Shown here piece by piece: positions 37,937 to 51,600 of a stretch of 64,000 nucleotides of DNA (position 1 is its first letter; each line of letters begins with the position of its first letter). This DNA comes from Acanthornis magna (taxonomy: Eukaryota > Chordata > Aves > Passeriformes > Acanthizidae). Position numbers and translations under genes: made by a program. Under the pieces are notes generated by a model. The model had not been told where the DNA came from, ran no database searches, and saw nothing but the letters and a program-made list of their open reading frames with translations. Where the stretch lies: positions 744,001 to 808,000 of the forward strand of contig JAWUZG010000332.1 in NCBI GenBank assembly GCA_036785705.1. The letters run 5' to 3'.

Positions 37937-38245
37937 TGTTAGCCCAAAACTCAAGGACACCTCACTGTCTCAGGCCCCAAGACATGTAAACAACAGTGAA
38001 TTGTGGGGGAGCAAACTTGGACTAATTGATTTCATTATCTGAAGCTGTAATTGGAGGATTAACCCCCGATATACCAATGAACAAATCTTACAAAGTATGA
38101 AAAACCTGTGATGGGGTTATGTCCATTTTAGCCTTGGGTGGGCTGTGACTGCCCTAAATGCACCTGAAGGCCCTTCAATAAATATAGCTGCTTTTTATTC
38201 TCTTAACTCTGTCTAGCCTGTGTTTTAACTAAGCCCATCTAGGCA
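37937..38245 (+). mobile_element. Probable solo LTR of an endogenous retrovirus (ERVL-like)
   Basis: A block of about 309 bases begins TGTTAGCCC and ends CTAGGCA, that is, with the TG...CA ends of retroviral LTRs. Near its 3' end it carries AATAAA (38177-38182) in the context 'cccttcaataaatatagc', followed by 'attctcttaactctgtcta', which has the look of an avian LTR R-U5 region. No internal gag, pol or env sequence adjoins either side, so a solo LTR from recombination is the natural reading. I could not find a matching target-site duplication at these ends, so the borders may be off by some bases. The ERVL-like label is inference from general resemblance. Confidence 0.6.
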
Positions 38246-41200
38246 CCATGAGGTACCTGGGACCAGCACACTCTTTCTCACGCTGTTTATTGTTCAAAAC
38301 CAGCTGAAATGAAGCAGCACTTTGTACCTCTGACTGTTTCTGCAGTGGGGCTGGGCTGAGCTGCCAGGGCCATCCAGCTGAGGCGTGGGGAGCTGGGAGG
38401 GTCAGCACAGCTGCCCAGGGCATTCTCAGGCTGATCCTCGTGAGGCAGGGATGGAGCACTGACACAGGGACACAGCATTAGGCTCTCTGCCACTCGAACT
38501 CCTCTAAATTGCAAATCTGAACAAGGGCTGAGCAAGCAAGATTATCTTTGCTTTGGCGTGCTGGATGATGAGCATGCAGACAGACTTTCTACTCAGCACA
38601 TTTGAGAATAGCTGAATTTCTGCTCTTTACCATTCTGTAAATCTGCAGTGTCATATCCTAAACCCAGACTTTGCCAAATGTTTTTCTTTTTAGTTCAAAG
38701 AACTGCATTGAGTTAATTTGCTTTTCTCGTGCTCCTCCTTTTCATGAACATTCACATGGTTCTGTTCTGCTACTCAACTCCTCAGGGGAGAGCAGGGGAA
38801 GGAATACACTTCAAAGTTTTATGAGGGTACACTCACAGAAGCTTAATGTTAAATTTAAACTTGAGGATGTGCATGCCTTCATTTCTATTCTACTGTGCAG
38901 CTCTCTGACTCTGGAGTATTGAACATGCCAAGAAAGTTCAGAATGTGGTTTAATTTTTAGGAAAGTTGTCTGCTTAAAAATGGAATGTACCTGAGGTTGA
39001 AACTAACTGCTAAAAGAAATTCTATGGAAAAAAAGGAAATACATGTCAGATAAATCATTAATTGTGAATTGTTTGACTTAAAAGGAAAAAAAATACCCAC
39101 CGCAAAACCAATCATGTTTTGCAGTTAGTTTTGAATTTTTTAATATTTTGAATTTTAATATTTGCCTTATAAGCTGCTTGGTGTTTTCGTGAGAAAACTT
39201 CCAAACTCAGCAGGGAAAATTATTTAAGAATTAAGTTACAATGCTATGTATGAAAGGAAAAACCAGTGTTACTTTCATCCTGAGGCTGAAAGTGTCTCTC
39301 TAGCAACTGGAAATTGAGTTAAGCTTGCCAAGAGTTCCTTGTGAAGCAGATGGAGAGGCAACTAACAACCTTGATGAAATCTTGTTGGCTAAGCCTTCTG
39401 AGTAACCACAGAGCTCCCAGAGCTACCTATCAAATTAACTTGATCACTGCCCTGTGTGAAAGTATTCTTCACTCCTGTCAATGGCTGTTGCAGTTTTGCA
39501 CCCTTTCCCCTCCCTGCATAGAGCTATTTGTTCCAAACACACAGTTAAACTCTCAGCTATCTCTTCGTGTGATAAAAGTGATTACAGGTCTGTCCTGATT
39601 CCCAAAAAACTTCCATGGCCACATGCATTTTCCTTCTAACAGGCTTTATGCTTTTTTGCTGGTATTCAAAAGACACCCAAGAATTGTGATAATGCAGTGC
39701 CTGTATACTTTTAATGGCTCCATAAAATAGTATTAAATGTGGCTGCATGTACTGAAGGATAGCAAAGACAAATATTTGATTGTTGAGTAAGGCTGGTTTC
39801 CTGAATGCACAGAAACAGCCTTGGACTCTGCTGGCATTCTCAGATGCACAACATGATCCAAAAGCTGATTGTAAGATGATGGTATCAGTCTCTCTCTTCT
39901 TGCTGCTGGTGGGTTCTGAATATAAATCACAAGCTGCGTATGCTTTGGCTGATCCTCTGTTCCCACAGTGACCTTAGAGTAAATGTATTGTTTTTTCATT
40001 TATATTTAAGAACAGATGAAAGTCTGTTGGGGCTTGCTTCCCTGTCCGCACAAACTAAATCAATATTTCACACACATTCTCTGTTGGCAATTAGCTGCTC
40101 CCCATCAGAAGTAACGTTTGCTTCAGAAGTTACCACACCACCCATTCTGTTTGTTTTTGTTCTTGCAAGGGTTCAACCAATGAAGTGAGATCAGACGTTT
40201 GTTTAATTGACATTTCTTTCTTTTCAAGAGAACTGTCTGTGCAGAAAGGCCACTGTGAAGTGAGTAGATACGCAGGTGTATAGTCATTGGTGTTCTCCTT
40301 CTGCTTGCCCTGCATGCTACTGAGTATTCAGACCTGTGCCTGTGTGTCATTTTAATTATTGAGAGCTTCTCAGCCCACAAAGCCAAGCCATGCTCTTTGA
40401 TATGCATGGACCCCTCCTCTGAAGCTGGAGAAACCATAGCTGGTGCATACATAAACCATCTATGACCGTGTGGGATGTGGGCTTCAGGGACTGCAGTGAT
40501 CCCCAGTGCCCAGGAGTGAAGGCAGCCTGAGTTTTCAGCTTGGAAAGGCTTCAGGAGTCGCCACTGCTGGAGGGAAGAGTGCCATTCTAAGGCTGTCTGG
40601 AGAGGACAGGTGGCCAAGCCTTGCAGGGAGGTTTGAAACACACAGCCTCAAGCTCCTGTGTCAGACATTCCTCAGTGCTGTTTTCACTGTACAATGGGGT
40701 CAGACCCCAGCAACTCGAGGAAGGGCAGATGGTGCTCAATGTACAGAGGAGTGAGCCATGAGGGCTTTGGACCGGACAGAGAATTGCTTATATTGGTGTC
40801 AATCTGAATTGTTCTCTTCTGGGTTTAAGGGAAATAGATAAGGCTCAGTGCAAAAAGCAAAATGATGTGTATTGTCGGGTAAGTGCATTAATAGGTACAA
40901 GAGAAGGACAGGGAATAGACATGCAGGCAGTGGTCAAGCATCTAAAGTAGTATTCTGAATCATTGCAGCCTTCCAGACTTTTTTTGGAACCCAAATGGCA
41001 ATTTTTGGACTAAATTAAAGTTGATTTAGAAATGGCCAATTTATTGAAATGATTTTTAACAGCAAATATATATCAGTATTTTTAAAAGTTTTTTTGACCA
41101 AAGCCCATTTGACAGGTGGGTTCTGTGTGGACAGAAGAGTTTTAGATCTGTATGGAAAGTAAAAATTCTTTGTGGAAAGAAATATTGTTCATTCCATGAA

Positions 41201-43277
41201 AGGGAGTAAGTGATTTCTTCTCAGTCTTAGATAGAAAATTGGCTTGGTTTTATCTTTAAAAGGTATTCAAAATTAAATTATTAGTAAGCGCAAGTTGATT
41301 TTGTTTAGTTTCAGGTTCATTAAAAAAGAAGATTTTTAAAGAACATGATGAACTTATGATGGATTCAACTTAGGGTCCCTTTACAGATCTTTCATTTTTT
41401 GTGAAATATGCTCCTGTGTCTGCATGGTTTCACCATAATCAATATTGTAAGCTCTTCTGCTGAAATTTCCAAATTTCTCATTGAGGAACTTTCCAGTAGC
41501 AGAGAGGGCAAATAATAGGGTAAATTAGTCCTGACAGTGTCAACTGCCACAGAGAAGTGTCATGCTCTGTGCAAGCAGATCGAGCTCTTGGAACAGAGGC
41601 AGTTTCCTGTTTTCATGAACTTGTAATTCGATCAGGGAAAAAAACCCAAAAACCCACACACAAGTTTAGTAAATTTGCTAAGGAGATTACTGAACTAAAG
41701 CCAGACAAGTTTAAAAGTGTATTTCCCATTTGCCACATTATAACTTTCTATTCTTAGTCTGCCAAGGCTGACCTGGAGGACGTTTTTCTGCAGAAGGTGT
41801 TTGGCGCTTCCCTTCTTCAGACAAAAGATGAAAACATTGACAAATGGAAATTCATACATTAATATGCATGCACGTCAAATGGGTTTTTTTCCTCCTGGAG
41901 AACACAAACCAATCCACTGAAGCTACAGCGGATTCCTTAGGTGATGTAACCTGTCCTGGATGCAGCCCAGCTCTGTGGATTTACACTGCTGAACCACAGC
42001 TGTGGCCTTGGCTCTGGCACACGGACAAAGAACCTCCTGTTAGAAACCTTCTGAGAAGTTGAGCTGTCCACAAGAGAGGCACCTATGGGGCCTGAATTTG
42101 AATTCTGAAAGGTTTCAGGGTTATGGTGGTGCAACTCTGTGCAGCATCACCTCATTCCCAGTTCTGAGAGACTCATCATTTCTTCCTTAGAATCCAGTTC
42201 CTTTGTAGGCAATATTTTAAAGCATCAGCTTCTGAATGGTATTCATATTTGCAGTTGCCTAAGCCAAGAGCATGTGAAGAAGGAGTGACAGTTTCACAAA
42301 TAAAGTTTGCAATAGCTAAATAAATAGAGACAGTTTGGAAATAAATTATTTTCATATGCTTAATATTTTTTCAAGTGAAATATATACTTTGCATTCATTT
42401 TTTTCACAAAGGAAAGCAAAAAAGCCCCATAACACCATATATTTCATGCAGCTTTTCTCTCACATCCTGTGTCCATTATAGCATAAATCATACTTAAAAT
42501 TATGTACATGCTTATTCTTTACTCCGTGCTTTGGTCAGACACAGATTTGCCCCCACCAGCTGGTGTGGAGTGAATCCATTCAGATGGGGAAGCTTGTGGA
42601 TAATATACCAGGGTAATATCCCAGGTTACCTGATATGTATCATGGAGTTCATGTGACACTTGACCTTACATTCCTACTCACTGGTTTCCCAGGAAATCTG
42701 GAAGTGTTGCTTCTGACGGGGAGAGTCGAGAGGGCTTGGACCTTTCCTCCTGAGATGACCCTGCAGTAGCTGTGGTCCACAGAAATGCTAAATTCCCTTG
42801 AGATAAAAGCAGGCTGCTCAAAAAACCTGTATCTTTCTTAGAGATTTGTACTCAGCTTCTACTTTCTTTCCTGAAGTACTTGTAAGGCTTTTTGCACTTT
42901 TCCAAGTGCACTTGCCAAGGCTTTGTGCTGCCTTGCTGGCAGAAATCTCAGAACAGCAGCTGCTTCGCGTGGGCTTTGTGGCGGGTGCTGACCTCTGTGC
43001 TCCTCTGCTCCTGGGTTAGCTGTCTTAAACCCAGTTTACAGCAAAGTGGAACCCCCAGAAGCAGATTTTAAATCCATCACACACTTTCCAGCAGAGCAGT
43101 TTCATTCGATTGCAGGATGCTGCGAGTCAGACGAGCTCAGAGCGCGGGTGGGCTGAGAGTGTTTTTCCTGGCTCGTGGTTTCTCTCCTGCAGTGTGTGAG
43201 GGTTCCCCTAGGATGCTGGATTGCTAATAAACCCAACAGTGAATTCTAATTCTAAAAAATTTCCTCAGAATGGGGCA
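38246..43277. other. Non-coding stretch
   Basis: No supportable gene. The longest open frame of the whole window, 172 codons on the minus strand (40123-40641), starts on GTG, is overlapped by other frames, and reads as unstructured sequence. GC-richer spots occur at about 38330-38460 and 40490-40640. No interspersed repeat was recognised. Confidence 0.55.
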
Positions 43278-43334
43278 TCTGTGGTTTGCTTTTGTTTGTT
43301 TGGGGTTTTTTGTTTGGTTGTTTGGTTGTTTCTT
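43278..43334 (+). repeat. A-free G/T-rich low-complexity tract
   Basis: Fifty-seven bases with no A, built from TTTG, TTGG and GGGG mixtures. Same texture as the tract at 27294-27412. Confidence 0.9.
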
Positions 43335-46300
43335 AATTTATTTCTTGTGGGAGAAGGGAAGCACTATATCTGTCTAGCAGATGTCAACTTTCCTGTTATC
43401 CTATAGCTCTCATTTTCAGCCTCCATTTTGCTAGGCTGAAGCTATGGAGAGTTAACCTTTGTCTTGAGAATGTCTGAACTTATTCATCAAACAATTATAA
43501 ATTTCTTCCAATACCGAGTATTCCAAGGTGCTAAAAGCCCTTTGGTACTAGGGACAAGTGCCAGAGATATCTGGGTAAATCAGTGTTGAGCCTTGTCTGC
43601 AGACACATCAGTGCCTCACTTGACCCAATTTCTTACAATATCCGGGAATCTGTGACAGACCAGAATAACGTTCAACATTACCTTGAGATTTTATTGACTG
43701 CTAGGTAGCAGAGCCTAAGAGAAACATTTTTACTGAGCAGTGCAACAACAGAAGACTAATATTTCAATTTTGCTTACTTTTTCAGTTAGTACCCCAGCAA
43801 GTCAAAGCACTGTCAAGCCCCCACAAAGATACAGCTGGGGAACTCGCCCGGTAGGTTTTCTGTCTGTCACACAACTGTCAGTGTGTTCATTAGGCTCGTT
43901 TCAAAGAAAGGGCTCTGAATGTAGAAAGGCCACTGGACTCAATCAGTATAAAAGGTTGGCTGCACTCTCAGTAGCTACCAATTTTATTGTGTTACTGATC
44001 TACTTTAGTTTTCAGAATTTTTTTAATGGTAGTAACTTTCAGTTGCCATTAATGCTACAACTAGCCTCTGTGGGAGCGTTTAACAATGAAAAATGCACAT
44101 GAAAAATTGCTGGAATTTAAATGAAAGATACAGCATGCGGAAAAGTAATTTGATCAGGAAGATTTTCCACAACCTTTTCATGGGGGAAGAATACTGAGTG
44201 CCAATTGGTATTTCAAAGTTCAGGTTGAATTCCCATCACGATGGCAGAAGAATACCGTAGATCAGTTGTGAGGGGAGATGAGTTACAGCTCAAATGGTGA
44301 TTATGTCAGATAAATGGACAGTACCTTGAAGGTTGCTTATAAGTATTTTAGGTATTTATTGCAATACTTTATCGTTAAGGGAAGGTTGGAGTGAATATAG
44401 AGCCATCTTTACATACTATGCTCCAGTACCTTCCCATACACTGTACAGGCTGTAAGGAGATTGATTGGCAATAATGACTGGTCTGTTCATGGGGAACGTG
44501 GGGGACTTTGAAAGATGAATGATGGGGAAAAAATGTAAAAGCTCTATACTGCTGCCTGTCCAGTTATTAGCAAATGCATGCAGAGTTGCTCCATTTAATT
44601 CAGTTTTCTCTAAGGGGGAGTCACTTCCAAGAAAGAGCCCCAAACCTTGATATAAACCCTTTTGGAAAAGCTGCCGAGTCCCTGCAGAGCACGAGGAGGC
44701 AGCCCCCCTATTTACAGAGAACAGAGGCCTGCCAGACTCCAATTTGCTCTGCAGTGAGCGCTGACCTCAACACCCACTGGGAGAAGGGAATTTGAAACTC
44801 AGAGTTACTCAGCACTGTGTAGGATTAAAGCTGCCAGTTTCACTCTATTTAAATGCATGCTCAAACTTTTTTTCGTACCTTGAATTAGATTATCAAAATG
44901 GAATTAAATTTGAGAACGCCAAAATTTAATGTGAAATGGAACTCTTATTTTCTTGCCTGCCTCAATTACAACAAAAAGACCCCTGTGCTTTTTGTACTTT
45001 TATGGAAAGTGCCCAATGTGAAAAAGAAAGGAGTATAAAGAAAATTAAGAGCTTCCATTTGCTGGACTCCCTAGTAGCACTCAAACTTTGAACAGATTGG
45101 TATCCACAGCTCCAGCTTCAAACCCTGAAAGAAAGTGGCTTTGTCTGATAGTTTTATTATATGTTTTTAGACTATGTGCAATGAAGGAAGTGATGATTTA
45201 GAGGTTCTGAAGTGCTTTACTGACTCAAGTTCAGATTATAACAGACTGCTAACCCCTATTTCTCACCTGTAACTCTAACCTATAAATTATAAACACGTTG
45301 GCACAATTGTTAGATTATTATTTTTTATAGCTCTCAATTTACAACTCTGGCTGTCCTTGAGCTGGTTCTCTGTATTTGTTACAGTCTCCTGAGGGAGGAT
45401 TCATTGACTAGTGACTCCACATTTTAGCTCAGAGAAAATTCAGTCTCATTCTGGTGTCTTCAATTTTTCACAAGGCCTTACTGTTCCTCATTGATTATGT
45501 ACTGAGGATTAATTATGCTGTCACTTAATCTATTTACATGCTTGGACAATGTATTGGCCCACTTATTCTGGCATGGTCAGCATTTCCCCCCATTGTGGGA
45601 CATGCTTGTTTTATTAATTGTAACATATTGCCATTAGAATGCATGGAAGTGGTTGGTTAGCAAAGCTGTATTTATTCCCTTCATAAATCTATGAAGATAT
45701 TTCTCTCTGTGACTCTGAGAACTTGTCTGCCTACATTTTTTGCCTTGAAGGCATCTGAAAAATTGGTGTTTCATGGAAGAAGATTACTCTCTGGTAAGTT
45801 GTTTTACACAGGTCAGTGCGTTGTCCAGAGAAATGTGCTATTATGCAAATGAGCTTTTTCACATACATAATGAGAGAATTGTGATCAAATATGGGAAATA
45901 TGTGACATGGATTCTTACTTTTAATAGTCAGAAATGTCTATCCATTCATTTGCAGGTATTTAGAGACAGAAACATAGGTGGATGTTAAATATATGATTTT
46001 AAGATTTTCTCAAAGAAGTTCAGAAAGAGAAAGTAGGGTTTAAAATAGCAAAGAACTAAGAATTTTGGTGGACTGAGACTATGACTCCTTCAGAGCCTAA
46101 ACATCCGCTCTTCCAAGCAACCACAAAAGTGCTAAAAAGGAGAACATCCTGTGAGGTTTTTTTCCATAAAATGATGTACCTTTGCAGGGGGGCAGCATCA
46201 TTACATCCCTTGCTTCTGCAGAGGCTGTGTAACCCCAAAGTTGTTAGGAGAATGCTGGAAAGCAGTGCCATTTCCAGGGAGGAATTGTGCATTAATGCCA

Positions 46301-47091
46301 AGCCAGTTCCCCAGCACAGTGTAACATCTCCATATGCAGATGCATAAACTTACACAGTATGAGATGCATGAACATCTTATATTCACACAGATAAATTTCT
46401 TCCTCTCTATACAATATACCCCTTCTGTCAAAAATGGTTCCTGTCCGTGATGGGAACTGGAGGGGAGGCACTGAGATGAAATGTCATCGAGAACATCAAC
46501 TGATGTGATATTCTGCCACCTAAAATTACACAGAGGCAACTTGAGAGCCCCATGGCCCGAAGGGCTGAGTGGCAATATCGAATCTGGGCATTTGTTCCTC
46601 TCATTCCTTCCACCAGGACCCCCTTTTGGAACTCTGAACTTTTGAGACCCTAGGAAAAAGGAATTCTGGTACATGAAAATTGTAAACATGTGAGCAGATA
46701 CTGTAGAAATGTATTCTCAAGGTTGACTTATTAACTTGATAATAAGTAAATATTGTTTGGAGGCTGAAATTAGAGATCAGGAAGAGGCAGAGCTTTTCTT
46801 CTACTGCAAAAAGCAGCAAATCCACCACTAATGTTTTTTTCCCCAACTAAGCTACGTAACAGTTCCTTCTTGGGTGTTGCAGCAGATGGTTTTCATGTGT
46901 TTAAATTCACTGTAACCATAAATCCCAGACTAACAGAATCCCTAATCTTCCTCTTTGGTTTACCTGGTAAAAGATAAAGTTACTAGTATGAGACAGCACT
47001 CTGAATTATCAAAATAAACCTAAAAGCTTCTAGGTCTGTGACATGCAGAAAGAGAAGAGGGTTGAATATTATTGTTCCACCTCTTTTCTTC
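43335..47091. other. Non-coding single-copy stretch
   Basis: No supportable gene. A 162-codon minus-strand frame at 46201-46689 and a 120-codon plus-strand frame at 43740-44102 match no known protein and lack exon signals. Confidence 0.55.
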
Positions 47092-47108
47092 TTTTTTTTT
47101 TTTTTTTT
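47092..47108 (+). repeat. T17 homopolymer
   Basis: An uninterrupted run of 17 T preceded by a pyrimidine-rich lead-in. Confidence 0.9.
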
Positions 47109-47161
47109 AATGTGTCTAGGGAAGTATTTTTAGCTGACTGTATCATTTGTTTTCTCAGTGT

Positions 47162-47193
47162 GATGCTGCTTGTGTCAGATGCTGCTTGTGTTA
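47162..47193 (+). repeat. 16-bp tandem duplication
   Basis: GATGCTGCTTGTGTCA at 47162-47177 is followed directly by GATGCTGCTTGTGTTA at 47178-47193, one mismatch. Confidence 0.95.
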
Positions 47194-48661
47194 GATACTT
47201 GAATGTTACAGGTTTGGTGTTTCACACAGCGTCCCAGCCAGTTAATAAGAGAAAATAGGCAGGGCTTCATTAAAGACTGAAAATAGTGCAGCTTAGGCTG
47301 GGTGTGCTCAGAATTGGTTGATGTAGTCAACCCCACACCGATCTCATTTTCACAGGAATTCGCTCTGAATGAAGTATTTTTTCTCACCCAATATTTCTTA
47401 AATGCTTGAATTATTCTAAGACTGCATTTTACACTCAGAAATTACATTTGGTTAGCAGTGGCGTCTATCAAGAGCTTTCTCCCACCTGTGGACAAATATG
47501 GCTGGAGGCCTGGGAAGTGTCTGTGCGGTGAAATCACGCAGCTCCTCTGTGCTACACCTGCAGTGTCACCTCACTGGGAGAGAGGAGATCTAATGAGCAA
47601 ACAGAGACCTCCAGGGACTCCTTATTGCACACCTTGGTGGCAGTGATGTGACAGGGTCTCTGAAAGACCTTCTGGGAAGTGCTTGAGTGTTTCTAGGGCC
47701 TAAGACTGATGTCAAGGCCTACAGTGTCAGACCAGGCCATTAATTAATATCAGCGCGGATTTGGTACTCTTATTTTAAGGCACAAATCTCTGTTATCAAC
47801 TCAGTAGCTTTTGTCTGACAGACCATGTTTTGACACCACAAAATTAAGATTTCTCCTATTCAGAGAAATTCAGGATTTAGTCAAATCACAGATCTTAGAG
47901 ATCACTGACTCTCCATCTAGTTACATGACTGCTGAGGGCCATTGGACTTCCAAAGTCTCTGAACAGGTAATCTTTCATATTGATTTGATATTGAGATGTA
48001 AGCCTCTTTCTGCTGTCATTTCCATGGTAATTTTAGGATACTGGGATGATATTAAACCACCAGTTTCAGGAAGAGCTACTGCTCTTACTGAATTTCTGGA
48101 GTAGACCTAATCTGTGATCACACTAGTCACTTGAAGAACAATCACTGAAAAAGAGGATCTTTTATGAGCTGCAAGGAAAGTTCTGTTTCTTCTTATTTCT
48201 ACTGACAGCATTGTTGCTGAAGCTGGAAGAATTCTGGTAGGTGCACAAAGCTCTAAGGTGGCATTGTCATTTTACTTAAAATGATATAATCTAGTTAGAG
48301 TTGTTCAGAACAATAGGATACCTTGAGTATCGCATGTGACACTGTCCAAGAAATGATTGATCTGGGAAGGGGAAATGATTATTCACTGAAGAGACCTTAA
48401 AATGGAGGAGGGGCAATCACTGTGAGTAAAAGATACACCGTGTGCCTTAGAAATTTGGGAGAAAGGTGAGACTGGGAGGAGGATTTAGATCTTTGTGTAG
48501 GAAAAGCAAAGGACAACCACAGGAAGACAGCTGCAGCATTCTGAGAGCTTATTCCACACAGTAGGATTAGCTCCATGCATTTCACTGAAGAAGAGCCATG
48601 CATTGACTGTGTGACAAAAGCAGCCTGTGGTTATTCACTCTCTCATGATTTTTATTTGTTC
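47194..48661. other. Non-coding single-copy stretch
   Basis: Nothing supportable as gene or repeat. Confidence 0.6.

Positions 48662-48687
<26 letters not shown>
48662..48687 (+). repeat. T26 homopolymer
   Basis: The longest single-base run in the window. It could be the poly-A tail of a minus-strand processed insertion, but the sequence to its right (AT-rich, then a CCCC-rich spot at 48721) shows no recognisable body. Confidence 0.95.
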
Positions 48688-48692
<5 letters not shown>

Positions 48693-51600
48693 TTAAAAAA
48701 TTCTTATTATTTTAGTACTTCCCCCTCCCCTTACTGGCTCACATTATTTTACTTACCATGTGTGTCCTAAGGGATTTTTAAGGAGGATTGAGAGCTGTGC
48801 TTGTGTTAGATGGAGCCTGAATGCTAATTACCAGCCTGACAGAGTATAATAACAATACAAGAGCATCAGTGACAGAAAAAAAAAATGAGCAGAATATACA
48901 ATTATTTTATAAAGGAGTTTCTTTCCTTGAGGGAAAAATCTGCACATTTACCATCTGTGACAAAGGAGATGTTGAACTGTGTAAGTGAATTACCCATAGC
49001 TCTGCTTACATGTGTGTATGGAACAGGATGAACTTGAAATGACATTAAGCAATTTTGTTATTGCAAGAAAAGACCAGAAAAGGTACTGAACTGCAAAGCT
49101 GCATTTTCCTCTTTCAAAAGCCTAATTCAGGTTGATAAATGAAACATGATATAAAGCAGAAATACTATATAGACTTCTATGGAAATGTTTATTATACTGC
49201 ACAAAGCTTTCATTTTTCTTCGTGCCATGTTCTAGATGGAAATGTACAGTATGATGGAAGAAAACTGTAGAAGACCTAAGCTCTGTCGATATTAATGATA
49301 TGCTTAGATGGAGTTTATTTGTGTACAACAGAGGACATTTTAGCTATAATAAGGGATGGCTCCCAGCAACAAAATGCTCTTACTCTAAAATAAGCGTATT
49401 ATTTAAAGTTCTTCTCTCAACTAACTTTATAATATGTACTGCTGTCTGCTTTTCAGTCTGGTCTTCAGTTTTCACTTAAGTAGCACCAGAAAATTAGGCC
49501 ATGTGACATTGCACAAATTAAATTCTGAGTTTTCTCAGTTTTTTCCTGCGCAAGAAAAGGCTTCTTACCTTATACCCCTTGTGTATTTGATCAGAAATAG
49601 CCCTTCACAATTTTTTTTCACTCGAGTCCTGTATAATTCTGTGTTATCAAATGACAGCTGAATCTGGACCTTTCACCTGTGAAGTTTTTCAGCTTGTGAA
49701 AGAAGATAATAGAGTATATTTGATATCTAAACTGAGTGCCAGGAGCTAGAGCACAGACAGACCTGGAACAGGCTATGGAAAGCAGCAAAGGGCTCGGTGT
49801 GCCTGAGAAAAGAATGATTTCCCTCAGGAGCCATCCAGCAGGGAAGCACCTTTCCTCTGAGTGATGTTCCCAGGCCACAGCTAACAGCAGAGTCATGGTT
49901 GTAGTAGTAAATACTGATTTGTAGTCAAATTAGATGAAACAGCCAAAATGAGTCTAAATTACTGTATTCTTTTTGCCGTGTTGAAGGAACATTATATGAT
50001 ACCACAAGAGGTCAATTGACACAAGCCAAGGAAGTTTAATGTGGGTCAGCAGTCATCATTAATTATTTGAATACTGAATCAAATATTTTAATGGTGGATG
50101 TCAAATATTTTAACAATGGAATCTATTTTAGTGTATATTTCCTTGCAGTTAGTTTTAAGGGAAAGTAGAAGGTATGTTATTTGTCTTCCTACATTTCATT
50201 CTGCAGTCAGAGTTTGCCAGTAGCAGTGCTTCCACAATCTAAATGCTAAAAAATGTAAATAATATATGCTTCCTACATCTGTGGCAGATATGTGACAAGC
50301 TGGCAGACCATGAATGAAATACTTCAAATATTTTTGCCCAGAAAAGACAGGCATAACATAGACTGTGTACCCAGTTGTAGAGACAACTGGTAAAATCTTG
50401 ACTCTAAGTTGATGGAAAAACTTTCACTGGCTGCACTGATGCATTCTTTTACACAATTAATGTAGAAATGCACAGAACCAGATTCCTTCTTTGTCATAGA
50501 ACAAATGAATGTGTGCAATCTGGCATCAAGCATCCAGAGTTAGATCCATCTTACACCATAACTTTCCCTCCTCCTCTCCTTTAAAAAAAAAATCAAATCA
50601 GCCTTTCTAAATTGTAATTTCTGTTCATTGCTCTCTTTCTAGGAGAAGCTATTTTTAACGTTTCTGTTTTTTAGCAGATAGGTAACTCTGCAATTAAATA
50701 CTCTCATGTCATTAAAAAGCTCTTTAACTTTATTAGGCAGCTTTTTATGTTCTACAAAAATGTGTATTTTGTACAGGTTGTGCCATGAGCTATATATAAG
50801 TACAGCAATTTGCAGGGGCTTTTGATAGTTGTGGGGACCAAATTAAAGGAAAGGGCAAACAACTCCATGCCCATGCAATGTTACTCACAGCTAACTGTGA
50901 TTAAATTCTCAATGCCACTGTATATTATTAACACAAGCCATCCAGACAAAGCAAACTCTGAATTGTGTATTAATTCACATGGTTGCTCTCTGGTAGTTAA
51001 AAAGTTAAAAGGATGATACACGTTGGACTAAGTGGACAATTAATCTGATCAGTACTCCAGAGCCAAAACGTCTATCAATTTGACATTTATGTGATTTTTC
51101 AAAGTTGCTGTCGCTGTGTCCTTGAAAAACAAGAATTCCTTTATGCCTCCCAGCATAGCAACATGTTAGAGCAGTGTAGGCTATTCTTCTACTCTTAGAT
51201 AATGATTCCATTGAAATGGGCATTTATTTTAGAAATTAAACAGTAGATTATAAATTCTGTCAGATTCCTTCAATTCAGAAAGCAGTTGTCAAAATACTGC
51301 CCTGACCAGCAAAATGGTTGCGCCTGGGCAAGAGCCACCAGTTCCTCAAGTGAGCTTCCCCACGGAAATTCCTCTTTTTCCACTTTACAGTCCTCATGGA
51401 TAATGTGGAGACTCTAATCTATCAAAATAGATACCTTATCTCAAAGCTGCAAAGTTGACAATTGACCATACCTTTTACAAGCAAATGTTTGGGCTTCAGC
51501 TTTCAAATTAGTCCATTATTTTTCTATCACAGATGACCTTGTGGATTTCTTGCCAAATGGCTGTTAGTAGAAAGCTCTTTCCCAAAGATGGGAGGAAAAA

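Noticed and set aside
40123..40641. Longest open frame (172 codons, minus strand)
   Set aside because: It opens on GTG, contains no recognisable domain and is overlapped by other frames. A frame of this length is not surprising in 64 kb read six ways.
46170..46202. AATGATG...CATCATT inverted repeat
   Set aside because: Seven-base arms with a 19-base loop are expected by chance in a window this long.
46201..46689. 162-codon minus-strand frame
   Set aside because: Mixed cysteine-rich composition without structure, no splice or polyadenylation context, and opposite-strand frames overlap it.
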